Shown piece by piece: positions 1 through 5,511 of a stretch of 7,146 nt of DNA. The DNA lies in contig JAUSEJ010000492.1 in NCBI GenBank assembly GCA_030650265.1, forward strand, positions 1 through 7,146. Reading direction: 5' to 3'. The DNA comes from Dehalococcoidia bacterium (GTDB lineage Bacteria > Chloroflexota > Dehalococcoidia > JACPQF01). Position 1 is the first letter of the stretch; the number at the start of each line of letters is the position of its first letter. The notes under the pieces were generated by a model. It was not told the origin of the DNA and made no database searches. It worked only from the letters and a program-made list of their open reading frames with translations. Made by a program: the position numbers and the translations under genes.

Positions 1-853
1 TCTTCCTATACCGGTGGCAATATGGTTGATGCCTGTTCGTATCGTAGTAATTCTGATGGTACGCTTCCGCCGGCCAAAAGCCGCTAACGGGTATCAGGCG
101 CGTCACGACTTTGTCGCCTTTGACCTTGAGGAATTCTATCAATTCTTCGGCGGTCTTCTTCTCGGCATCGTCGTTGTATAAAACGGCGGACTGATACTGG
201 CTGCCATGATCCGGACCCTGACCGCCCAACTGGGTGGGATCGTGAATCTCAAAGAAGAATTGCGCCAGCTCTTTGAAGCTGACCTTGGCCGGATCGTAGG
301 TTACCGCCACGGCTTCCAAGTGTCCCGTCTTTCCCGAGCAGACCTCCTTGTAAGTGGGATTCTTCGTCGAACCTCCCATATAGCCGGAGACGGCCTCAAT
401 CACCCCCTCTTTATGCTCAAAGAGATACTCGACGCCCCAGAAACAACCACCGGCAAAGTAGGCTTTTGCCGTGGCCACGTCTTTCCGGGCTGGCACGAAT
501 TGTAAAGAAAGGGAGTTAACGCAATGCCTGCTGTCTTTCTTCGTTAGTCTTTCTCCTCGAAAGACATGCCCCAAATGGGCCCCACAATTGGCGCAGAGTA
601 TCTCCGTGCGTCTGCCATCGGCGTCCACCACTCTTCTAACGGTGCCGGCGATTTCGTCGTCAAAACTTGGCCAGCCACACGAGGACGAGAACTTGTCTTG
701 TGAAGTATAGAGCGGGGCATTGCATCGCCGGCACTGATAGACCCCTGTATCCTTGAAGTTGTTGTATTTCCCTGTGAAAGGGGGTTCTGTGCCTTTATGG
801 ACGATCACTTTCTTTTCTTCTGCGGTTAGTTCGTTGTAAGTATCTTCCTTCAC
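1..853 (-). CDS. msrBA: Bifunctional MsrB-MsrA peptide methionine sulfoxide reductase (3' end outside window)
   Basis: This is a fused enzyme that reduces both epimers of methionine sulfoxide in proteins; MsrB acts on the R form and MsrA on the S form. It is probably cytoplasmic, since no signal peptide is visible. 284 codons are visible and the frame runs off the left edge. Residues 1-120 are MsrB, with zinc ligands CRRC (41-44) and CANC (87-90), the GWPSF motif near 60-64, and the catalytic Cys in RHCVNS (C111). A linker of about ten residues leads to MsrA, with catalytic GGCFWG (C137), GYMGGSTKNPTY, GHLEAV (E180), FFEIHDPTQ, the QGPDHGSQYQSA segment and AYHQNYY. C279 in the final PYCHRYRK is where the canonical MsrA YC motif falls, so only a short tail is missing. 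The start is GTG at 851-853, chosen because AGGAG (861-865) lies 7 nt upstream and MsrB homology begins soon after. The gene is single, with its own promoter at 917-945. The domain order is B then A, the reverse of the more familiar A-B fusions. Confidence 0.95.
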   Translation of the reverse strand, partial: MKEDTYNELTAEEKKVIVHKGTEPPFTGKYNNFKDTGVYQCRRCNAPLYTSQDKFSSSCGWPSFDDEIAGTVRRVVDADGRRTEILCANCGAHLGHVFRGERLTKKDSRHCVNSLSLQFVPARKDVATAKAYFAGGCFWGVEYLFEHKEGVIEAVSGYMGGSTKNPTYKEVCSGKTGHLEAVAVTYDPAKVSFKELAQFFFEIHDPTQLGGQGPDHGSQYQSAVLYNDDAEKKTAEELIEFLKVKGDKVVTRLIPVSGFWPAEAYHQNYYDTNRHQPYCHRYRK

Positions 854-916
854 TCGATTTCTCCTCGCAGTCCCCCTCCGTTGCATCTTAACCGATAGGG
901 CCAAAGGCCTAGTGCT

Positions 917-945
917 ATTCTAACTCGCTGGCCAGTCCCCTGCAA
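917..945 (-). promoter_or_regulatory. Sigma70-like promoter for the msrB-msrA fusion
   Basis: Read on the minus strand, a -35 TTGCAG (940-945) and a -10 TAGAAT (917-922) are separated by exactly 17 bp. The predicted transcript start near 910 gives a leader of about 57 nt to the GTG at 853. The -35 matches consensus at only three positions, so the call rests on the -10 (5/6), the spacing and the location. Confidence 0.5.
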
Positions 946-1081
946 GCACGATCTCGGCTGAAGGAGATGCTTTGTCCGGACGACAACCGGGCGTAGATTA
1001 TGACCGCCGTTTACTCCCGACTGGCAGCTAACCCTAATCCTGCGAATTGCCTTGCAGCCAGGCGTGAATGAACAAGGAGGG

Positions 1082-1125
1082 TGGTCAACTATTAGGCTAT
1101 CGCCCTGGTCAACTATTCAGTTGAC
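1082..1125. repeat. Direct repeat pair TGGTCAACTATT plus 7-bp inverted repeat
   Basis: Two identical 12-mers lie at 1082-1093 and 1106-1117. The second overlaps a perfect inverted repeat, GTCAACT (1108-1114) with AGTTGAC (1119-1125), separated by a 4-nt loop. The pattern suits a protein binding site such as a transposase-binding end. It also supplies the stop codon of the small ORF at 1109-1237. Confidence 0.6.
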
Positions 1126-1237
1126 AAACTCGATTGTCTTGGCCTCTAATGATCTCATCGCAAGCTTGGTACCCAGGCGACCGCTCCAGGCAGCTCTTGA
1201 CGTTTTGGCAGCGGACGATCTCTTGAAGCAGGCTCAT
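1109..1237 (-). CDS. Small orphan ORF, 42 codons, possible gene fragment
   Basis: The frame begins ATG at 1235-1237, with a GGGAG about 8-9 nt upstream on the minus strand, and ends at a TGA inside the 1106-1125 repeat. The product starts MSLLQEIVRCQNVKSC and is cysteine-rich for its size (four Cys: RCQ, SCL, ACD, VCQ). I do not recognise it. Its position between two repeat clusters suggests either cargo of a decayed mobile element or the N-terminal stub of a lost gene. It may equally be an untranslated chance frame. Confidence 0.2.
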   Translation of the reverse strand: MSLLQEIVRCQNVKSCLERSPGYQACDEIIRGQDNRVCQLNS

Positions 1238-1275
1238 TTCTGAATCTCCCAAGCGCGCTGGAACACAGATAGTAT

Positions 1276-1309
1276 TGCCATTATGTCACAGGTTGACATT
1301 ATGCGGACA
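1276..1309. repeat. CATTATG direct repeat with ATGTCA/TGACAT inverted repeat overlapping the maf 3' end
   Basis: CATTATG recurs with an 18-bp period (1279-1285, 1297-1303). Between the copies ATGTCA (1283-1288) and TGACAT (1294-1299) form a 6-bp stem with a 5-nt loop. The maf stop codon (1286-1288) lies inside this structure, so the last eight or so maf residues are encoded by repeat DNA. No T-run follows on the minus strand, so I do not call it a terminator. Confidence 0.5.
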
Positions 1310-1921
1310 TATCTGCTCGATCCGGTCTGCCGGTAGAGCGGCCGCCGGATAGCCGACGACGAGGAGGCCTTTCACCACTTCGCACAGGGGGAGGCCCACC
1401 ACGTTGTTGTAGCATCCTTCTAGGCGCGTCACTGGATGGAAGGCGGAATTCTGGATGGCGTACGCGCCGGCTTTGTCGAAGGGGTCGCCCGAGTCGACGT
1501 AGGCGGCCAACTCTGCGTCGGAGTAGTTACGTAACCAAACTCGCGTAGTGACGACAGACGAGTAGATTCGACCCATCTCCTGGCTTATGATGGCGATTGC
1601 CGTCAAGACGGCGTGCTCACGTCCGCGCAGGGTGCCCAGCATGACGAGAGCCTCCTGGCGGTCCTTGGGCTTGCCAAGAACGGCGCCGTCGAAGACGACA
1701 ATGGTGTCGGCCCCCAGGACGAGTCCCTCCCGTGTCAGCAGTAAGGCAGCCTCTGCTTTGCCGAGTGCCACCCGTTTGGCGGACTCAGCCGGCTGTTCTC
1801 CCGGCAAGGAACGCTCATCGATATTGGCCGGCAACACGGTGAAGGGCAGGTTGAGACTGGCAAGGAGATCGCTCCGGCGCGGCGAGGCCGAGGCGAGGAT
1901 CAAAGTCGGACTTTGGATCAC
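1286..1921 (-). CDS. maf: Maf-family nucleoside triphosphate pyrophosphatase
   Basis: Maf proteins hydrolyse non-canonical or excess nucleoside triphosphates (dTTP/UTP in the YhdE type, m7GTP in the YceF type) to the monophosphate and pyrophosphate, and are linked to nucleotide-pool cleaning and septum inhibition. The 211-residue product has the family signature in order: SASPRR (11-16), DER (35-37), ALGKAEA with K55, GADTIVV (70-76, D72), LGKP (82-85), REHAVLT, DPFDKAGAYAIQ (146-157) and GCYNNVVGLPL (169-179). SPRR with K55 and Q157 looks more like the YhdE type, which is inference. The start is GTG at 1919-1921. It overlaps the rlmD stop as GTGA with only a weak ribosome-binding site, so coupling to rlmD is likely. 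The tail after GLPL is about 32 residues and its last part (QICPHNVNL) is encoded by the repeat cluster at 1276-1309, so the C-terminus may have been replaced by an insertion; the catalytic core is intact. Confidence 0.95.
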   Translation of the reverse strand: MIQSPTLILASASPRRSDLLASLNLPFTVLPANIDERSLPGEQPAESAKRVALGKAEAALLLTREGLVLGADTIVVFDGAVLGKPKDRQEALVMLGTLRGREHAVLTAIAIISQEMGRIYSSVVTTRVWLRNYSDAELAAYVDSGDPFDKAGAYAIQNSAFHPVTRLEGCYNNVVGLPLCEVVKGLLVVGYPAAALPADRIEQICPHNVNL

Positions 1922-3096
1922 AATACTTCTAACGTGGCCACGGTTTCGACGTGGTACGTTTGCGGGAACATGTCGATCGGCTGGATGTCCTTCAACCGGT
2001 ACTGGTCGTCAGCACAGAATAGCTTCAGGTCACGCGCCAGCGTGGCGGGGTCGCAGGAAACATAGACGATCCGCTCGGGATGGAGTCGCTTGAGGGCCTC
2101 CACGACCTCGCGCTTGCAGCCGGCGCGGGGCGGGTTCATAATGGCCCGCTCGACGCTTCCCACGAGACGAGGCAGGATATCTTCGGCCTGCCCTTCAATG
2201 AATTCCGTGTTCGTCATGTCGCCCGCATTAAACACGGCGTCTGCCAGGGCCACCGCCGAGGTCTCCACGCCGATAATCCGCGCTACCTTGCTAGCGGCCA
2301 GCAAGCCCAGGGTGCCAACACCGCAGTAGATGTCGAGCAGTTCATCGGTTACCTGCGGTTCAAGGCAGTCAATGGCATACTGGGCAAGTTGCACTGCCTG
2401 GGCACTGTTCACCTGGAAGAAAGAGCCGGCGCTAACGCGGAAGCACCGTCCTAGAAGCTCCTCTTCGAAGAAGTCAGGATTGGCTGACGATAAGTCGGGT
2501 CTATTGTTGCCCTCCTGATGGGTAAGCAGTTGACCGGTTTTCTCGCTGTAGCGGATGGTTACGTCGCCCTCGCTCTGAAGTCTTTTTGCAGTCATAGTGG
2601 CCAGAGCTTTGTTGATCTCCTCGTGCATAATCGGGCAGGTCGGCACGGCGAGAAAGCGGTGACTACCCTCTTCGCGGAAGCCCAGTCGTCCGTTGTACGT
2701 GGCAAACCGGGCGTTATTGCGGTAGTGCCAGGGATTGGCGGCGCCAATCGTGGGATTTACGCTCACATCTTCGCCAAAGCCGCCGAGGCGCCGGAGTTGA
2801 TCTTTCACGATCTGACGCTTCAGTTCCAGTTGAGTAAGATAGTCGATATGCTGCCACTGGCAGCCGCCGCAACGGCCAAAGAGGGGACAAAGGGGCTCAA
2901 CCCGCGCCGGGGAGGGAGTGAGCACCTCGACCACCCTTCCTCGCCTGTAATCCTTCTTGATGGTGGTTATTTCGACGATGACTTCTTCACCCGGAATGCC
3001 GGGGCCGGCAAAGACCACCTGGTTGGCCAGTCGCCCCAGGCAGTCCCCGCCATAAGCCATGCCAGTTAGTTTGAGCTTGATTCGTTCGACGGCCAT
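1918..3096 (-). CDS. rlmD: TrmA/RumA-family RNA (uracil-C5)-methyltransferase
   Basis: This SAM-dependent enzyme makes 5-methyluridine in RNA. The product is 392 residues. An N-terminal TRAM-like RNA-binding region spans about 1-60. The [4Fe-4S] ligands are C70, C76, C79 (in CPLFGRCGGC) and C154 (VPTCPIM), spaced as in E. coli RumA. Then come GSFFQVN (225-231, with the substrate-contacting F and Q), the SAM-binding DIYCGVGTLGL (255-265), NPPRAG (321-326), the catalytic-Cys motif YVSCDPATLARD (C348) and the general-base motif YHVETVA (E384). The iron-sulphur cysteines point to the RumA/RlmD/RlmCD side. The exact target (23S U1939, U747 or both) cannot be read from sequence, so the symbol is provisional. 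One oddity is that the usual DPPR/DPAR Asp is Asn321 here. The start is ATG at 3094-3096 with GGAG (3102-3105) 5 nt upstream. It has its own promoter (3141-3169) and is followed by maf with a 4-bp overlap. Confidence 0.93.
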   Translation of the reverse strand: MAVERIKLKLTGMAYGGDCLGRLANQVVFAGPGIPGEEVIVEITTIKKDYRRGRVVEVLTPSPARVEPLCPLFGRCGGCQWQHIDYLTQLELKRQIVKDQLRRLGGFGEDVSVNPTIGAANPWHYRNNARFATYNGRLGFREEGSHRFLAVPTCPIMHEEINKALATMTAKRLQSEGDVTIRYSEKTGQLLTHQEGNNRPDLSSANPDFFEEELLGRCFRVSAGSFFQVNSAQAVQLAQYAIDCLEPQVTDELLDIYCGVGTLGLLAASKVARIIGVETSAVALADAVFNAGDMTNTEFIEGQAEDILPRLVGSVERAIMNPPRAGCKREVVEALKRLHPERIVYVSCDPATLARDLKLFCADDQYRLKDIQPIDMFPQTYHVETVATLEVL

Positions 3097-3113
3097 TATG
3101 TCTCCATTCTGTG

Positions 3114-3133
3114 GTCCGGTTATTATCCCGGAC
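3114..3133 (-). promoter_or_regulatory. Hairpin/palindrome at the predicted 5' end of the rlmD-maf mRNA
   Basis: GTCCGG (3114-3119) and CCGGAC (3128-3133) form a perfect 6-bp stem with an 8-nt AT-rich loop. The predicted transcription start is near 3134, so the hairpin would occupy roughly the first 20 nt of the transcript and end about 8 nt before the GGAG ribosome-binding site. It could shield the mRNA 5' end, or be an operator overlapping the start site. It lacks the T-run of an attenuator terminator. Confidence 0.4.
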
Positions 3134-3140
3134 TGTGTCG

Positions 3141-3169
3141 ATTGTAACGTCCACCGGGTACCTGGTCAA
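3141..3169 (-). promoter_or_regulatory. Sigma70-like promoter for rlmD-maf
   Basis: On the minus strand, TTGACC (-35, 3164-3169; 5/6 match) and TACAAT (-10, 3141-3146; 5/6 match) are separated by exactly 17 bp. The predicted start near 3134 gives a leader of about 38 nt to the ATG at 3096. It is a strong match lying correctly in a non-coding gap. Confidence 0.7.
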
Positions 3170-3239
3170 GCTATCTGTGGTTCGACTAATGCTGCGATTG
3201 ACGGCTTCGCGACGGACGTTTGGAATGCGAAATGCGTTT

Positions 3240-3329
3240 GGATCGCAAAAGGCGCGAAAGGTAACGAAGATCGCGAAAGCGGGGGAGGTGTTTCGTGCCT
3301 TTCGTGTCGTTTCGTGCTCTTCGTGATCC
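3240..3329. repeat. Long imperfect inverted repeat built of CGAAAG / TTCGTG units
   Basis: The left arm (3240-3279) and right arm (3290-3329) each carry 40 nt around a 10-nt loop. I count about 28 Watson-Crick matches, plus five further positions that become G.U pairs if the plus strand is transcribed. The right arm is a run of TTCGTG-type units (TTTCGTG, TTTCGTG, TTTCGTG, CTTCGTG) ending in ATCC; two more TTCGTGG copies lie just outside at 3342-3358. The left arm holds the degenerate complement (GCGAAAGG, ACGAAG, GCGAAAG). Similar CACGAAG/CTTCGTG hairpin repeats are scattered in many bacterial genomes and often give spurious 'HEEHE'-type predicted proteins, as they do here. It lies about 40 bp downstream of the solute-binding gene stop, where it could stabilise the mRNA 3' end or end transcription. 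Confidence 0.7.
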
Positions 3330-3370
3330 AAGATCTGTTGGTTCGTGGCCTTCGTGGTCCAAACATGTCC

Positions 3371-5092
3371 CTACTTCGTCATAAACATCGTTCGCTTGGT
3401 CCTGACGTACCAATCGGTGATATTGAGGAAACGGGAATTGGAATCGAAGATCACGCCAAAATCGGGACCTTTTACCAAAGTATCGATGGCGTAAACGTAG
3501 GTAGGATAATAGAGCAGGAGGCTAGGCACTTCGTCGGCAAAGATGCCCTGGAACTCGTCGTAGTAGGCGATGCGCTTCTCCCTGTCGGCGGTTTGCCGGG
3601 CCGCCTCTAGAAGGTCGTCGGCTCGCTTGTTCGCGAAAGAAGCGAAATTAAAGCCGTCGGGCTTGGCCTGGGAGCTATGCCACCAGCTATAAGGGTCGGG
3701 ATCGCCGCCGGTCGACAGGCCGTAGAGTATGGCATCGAATTTGCGGGGAATGAGGAAGTTCTGTATAAGGCCGGCGTATCCGCTCGCCGAGACCTTCACG
3801 TCGATCCCGAGTAAGCGAAATTGTCTGGCCACTTCCTCGGCGCAACGAACGCGCGCCTTTTCGTCGTTGGTGAGCAGGGCGAAGCTCATTCTCGTTCCAT
3901 CTTTGGCTCGCACGCCGTCAGCGCCGAGCTTCCAGCCTGCTGCATCAAGGAGCGCTTTAGCCTTCTCCGGATCATAGCCAAACTGCTTGACGTCGGTCTT
4001 GTAGGCCCAGGTGTTGGGAACTATGGGACTGTGGGCGACAAAACCCAAGCCGCCGACAGCCTGGTTGACAATCTTCTGCCTGTCGAGAGCGTAAAGTAGC
4101 GCCTGTCTCACATTTTTGTCTTTGAAAAAGACCGACTTCAAATTGAGGAACACTGCCGTGTAATTGGCGCGGACCGCCTCGTAGGTGGTAAGCTCCTTGC
4201 TCTCTCTCAGGCCCGGCACATCCTCCATGGCGTCGATGACCAGACCTTGAATTGACTTCTGTTTTAGGGCTGTTAGAGCCGACTTGTAATCTGAAAAGAA
4301 GCGGAATCTGATCTTGGACAAGAAAGGAGTCTTCTCCCCATAGTAGGAATTGTTCGCATCCAGAGTGGCAGAGTCGGCGGTCAGTTCCGTAAGCTTGAAG
4401 GGGCCTGTGCCAATGGGCTGGCTTCGGAAGTTAGTGCTCCCAATGTCCTTTACTGCAACACCTCTGAAGGAGGCCGCTGGTAGGATGCCCACGCTGGCGT
4501 AACCAATAATCGGCGAAAATGGAGCCTTGAGCGTCAGCTTCACCGTGTAGTCATCGACCTTCTCCACAATGGCATTCTTCCACAGATCGGCGACAAATGG
4601 GCTACCGGGGAACTGAGGGTCCTGGATAGCGTGAATGGTGAACACGACATCGTCGGCAGTGAAAGCCGTACCATCGTGCCATTTTACGTCCCGCCGCAGA
4701 TGAAACGTGTAGACAAGGTTGTCCTCGCTGATGTCCCACTTCTCCGCCAGGTCCGGGACGACATATCCCTGTCTGTTCACTTTAGTCAGACCGGTGAAGA
4801 CGAGAGCAGACAGGTCTTTTTCGACATCGCTAATGGCAAACAGGGGATTTATGGCGGTGGGAATTCCAGCAGTTCCCTCAATGAAGGTGCCTCCGGCGTC
4901 CGGAGTGGATTGGCTGGTCGCAGTTACGGCCACATATGAGATGAGGACGATCACAAGAATCGAGCCGACCACGGCTGTCAAAGCTTGCCATTTCATATCT
5001 TCGGTGCTAACGCTCCTGTTCCCTGATGACAACGAGTGAATACGCGGGGGTCGCCGTAGGACCCACCGCACCGTAATCCTGAGGAGACGCAC
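3371..5092 (-). CDS. Family 5 ABC-type solute-binding protein (DppA/OppA-like), membrane-anchored
   Basis: This is an extracytoplasmic binding protein that captures peptides or similar solutes for an ABC importer; the ligand cannot be predicted. The product is up to 573 residues. It has an Arg-rich cytoplasmic segment (1-33), one hydrophobic anchor (about 36-57), then GGTFIEGTAGIPTAINPLFA (67-86) opening the SBP_bac_5 fold. Family signatures follow: LAEKWDISEDNLVYTFHLR, DVKWHDGTAFTADDVVFT, PIGTGPFKL, VRQALLYALDRQKIV, ALLDAAGWK, and GGDPDPYSWWHSSQ late in the protein. No lipobox Cys follows the anchor, so attachment by the uncleaved helix is likelier than lipidation. The outermost GTG (5090-5092) lacks a ribosome-binding site. 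GTG at 5069-5071 has AGGA 5 nt upstream and is about equally likely (566 residues). Starting at the later ATG (4996) would remove the basic segment. It follows secG by 27 bp and probably shares its promoter. No permease or ATPase genes are in the window. Confidence 0.92.
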   Translation of the reverse strand: MRLLRITVRWVLRRPPRIHSLSSGNRSVSTEDMKWQALTAVVGSILVIVLISYVAVTATSQSTPDAGGTFIEGTAGIPTAINPLFAISDVEKDLSALVFTGLTKVNRQGYVVPDLAEKWDISEDNLVYTFHLRRDVKWHDGTAFTADDVVFTIHAIQDPQFPGSPFVADLWKNAIVEKVDDYTVKLTLKAPFSPIIGYASVGILPAASFRGVAVKDIGSTNFRSQPIGTGPFKLTELTADSATLDANNSYYGEKTPFLSKIRFRFFSDYKSALTALKQKSIQGLVIDAMEDVPGLRESKELTTYEAVRANYTAVFLNLKSVFFKDKNVRQALLYALDRQKIVNQAVGGLGFVAHSPIVPNTWAYKTDVKQFGYDPEKAKALLDAAGWKLGADGVRAKDGTRMSFALLTNDEKARVRCAEEVARQFRLLGIDVKVSASGYAGLIQNFLIPRKFDAILYGLSTGGDPDPYSWWHSSQAKPDGFNFASFANKRADDLLEAARQTADREKRIAYYDEFQGIFADEVPSLLLYYPTYVYAIDTLVKGPDFGVIFDSNSRFLNITDWYVRTKRTMFMTK

Positions 5093-5119
5093 TAATAAGT
5101 AGGGACCGCGACGAATCGA

Positions 5120-5344
5120 CTACGCTTGCGCCAGTCTGACATTGACCATGGAGAGCAAAACAAAAAGCACCGCGAGGAATATGGTAAGCTGAAATAGTAC
5201 CTTCTCGACGCCACGTCGTGTGCGAAAGACGGAGGTATCGCTGCTGAATACGCCGCTGAAGCCCGAGCCTTTAGCCTGCAGCAAGATAATCAAGGTCAGG
5301 ACCACGGCAAGGATGATCTGGGCGATATTGAAATAGGTTACCAT
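5120..5344 (-). CDS. secG: Preprotein translocase subunit SecG
   Basis: SecG is the small accessory subunit of the SecYEG channel in the cytoplasmic membrane and assists SecA-driven export. The 74-residue product has two transmembrane helices (about 4-24 and 49-68) joined by a loop containing LLQAKGSGFSGVFSS and RTRRGVEKVL, the typical SecG pattern of a Gly/Ser-rich loop followed by a basic segment before the second helix. Length is normal for the family. The start is ATG at 5342-5344, preceded by the purine-rich AAGAGAGGC (5349-5357) about 4 nt upstream. A longer open frame upstream would cross the promoter and is rejected. It is first in a unit with the solute-binding gene 27 bp downstream. 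Confidence 0.93.
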   Translation of the reverse strand: MVTYFNIAQIILAVVLTLIILLQAKGSGFSGVFSSDTSVFRTRRGVEKVLFQLTIFLAVLFVLLSMVNVRLAQA

Positions 5345-5426
5345 TATAGCCTCTCTTAAAAAGCGTCTCCAAGAAATCGCGTCTCTACGAATGAGTATTG
5401 GCCGCCCAAAACCGGCGACAGGCCCG

Positions 5427-5455
5427 ATTATACCACGGCGCCGGAACCGAGGCAA
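5427..5455 (-). promoter_or_regulatory. Sigma70-like promoter for secG and the solute-binding gene
   Basis: On the minus strand, TTGCCT (-35, 5450-5455; 4/6) and a perfect TATAAT (-10, 5427-5432) are separated by 17 bp. The predicted start near 5420 leaves a leader of about 75 nt before the secG ATG. It lies in the 167-bp gap between the membrane-protein stop and secG, so secG need not depend on upstream transcription. Confidence 0.72.
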
Positions 5456-5511
5456 GTAGAATCCGCCGTCATCGGGGCTCTTTTGCCCTGGCCTGCTAAA
5501 AACAATTACCC

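Larger units (their letters stand above)
854..1285. other. 432-bp intergenic region between maf and msrBA
   Basis: No convincing gene of normal size is present. From right to left it holds the repeat-rich end next to maf (1276-1309), a 42-codon orphan ORF (1109-1237), a second repeat cluster (1082-1125), a featureless stretch (about 946-1080), the msrBA promoter (917-945) and the ribosome binding site (861-865). I found no tRNA, CRISPR-like array or clear rho-independent terminator for the rlmD-maf unit. Confidence 0.6.
1082..1309. mobile_element. Possible decayed insertion-sequence remnant (IS21-like ends)
   Basis: Two repeat clusters bracket about 230 bp. On the left, TGGTCAACTATT occurs twice (1082-1093 and 1106-1117, 24-bp period), and the second copy opens a perfect 7-bp stem GTCAACT/AGTTGAC (1108-1114 with 1119-1125). 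On the right, CATTATG occurs twice (1279-1285 and 1297-1303, 18-bp period) around a stem ATGTCA/TGACAT (1283-1288 with 1294-1299). Read inward on the minus strand the right side begins TGTCCGCATAATGTCAACC. Multiple short subterminal repeats carrying TGTCA or TTGACA are typical of IS21-family ends as I remember them. No istA or istB coding sequence is recognisable and the two ends are not inverted copies of each other. This could be a deletion derivative, ends of two different elements, or chance. Confidence 0.3.
3097..3370. other. 274-bp intergenic region between the solute-binding gene and rlmD
   Basis: No gene is supported. The half next to the solute-binding gene is filled by TTCGTG-type repeats and the hairpin (3240-3358). 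The half next to rlmD carries the promoter (3141-3169), the 5'-end hairpin (3114-3133) and the ribosome-binding site (3102-3105). Open frames crossing this stretch owe their length and composition to the repeat. Confidence 0.6.

Noticed and set aside
206..710. Plus-strand frames at 206-505 and 471-710
   Set aside because: Antisense shadows of the MsrB-MsrA gene, which has all catalytic motifs on the minus strand.
1052..1243. Plus-strand 63-codon frame with the repeated WSTI peptide
   Set aside because: The peptide repetition (GGWSTIRLSPWSTIQL) is just the 24-bp DNA direct repeat read in frame. There is no supported start or homology.
1587..3069. Long plus-strand open frames (for example 1587-2093 and 2518-3069)
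   Set aside because: They lie antisense to maf and rlmD, whose conserved motifs prove the minus strand is coding. Their products are low-complexity or unrecognisable.
2987..3331. Minus-strand 114-codon frame beginning MDHEEHETTRKAR
   Set aside because: It overlaps rlmD in another frame and its N-terminal half is a translation of the TTCGTG hairpin repeat, a well-known source of false predictions.
3059..3610. Plus-strand 183-codon frame across the 3097-3370 gap
   Set aside because: It runs through the promoter and the hairpin repeat, then antisense into the solute-binding gene. Nothing in it resembles a protein family.
5345..5455. N-terminal extension of SecG from a start at 5455
   Set aside because: It would run through the TATAAT promoter. 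The ATG at 5344 has its own ribosome-binding site and gives a normal-length SecG.
5478..5497. Possible terminator GGGC...GCCC downstream of the membrane-protein stop
   Set aside because: Only a 4-bp stem and no following T-run on the minus strand, so too weak to call.
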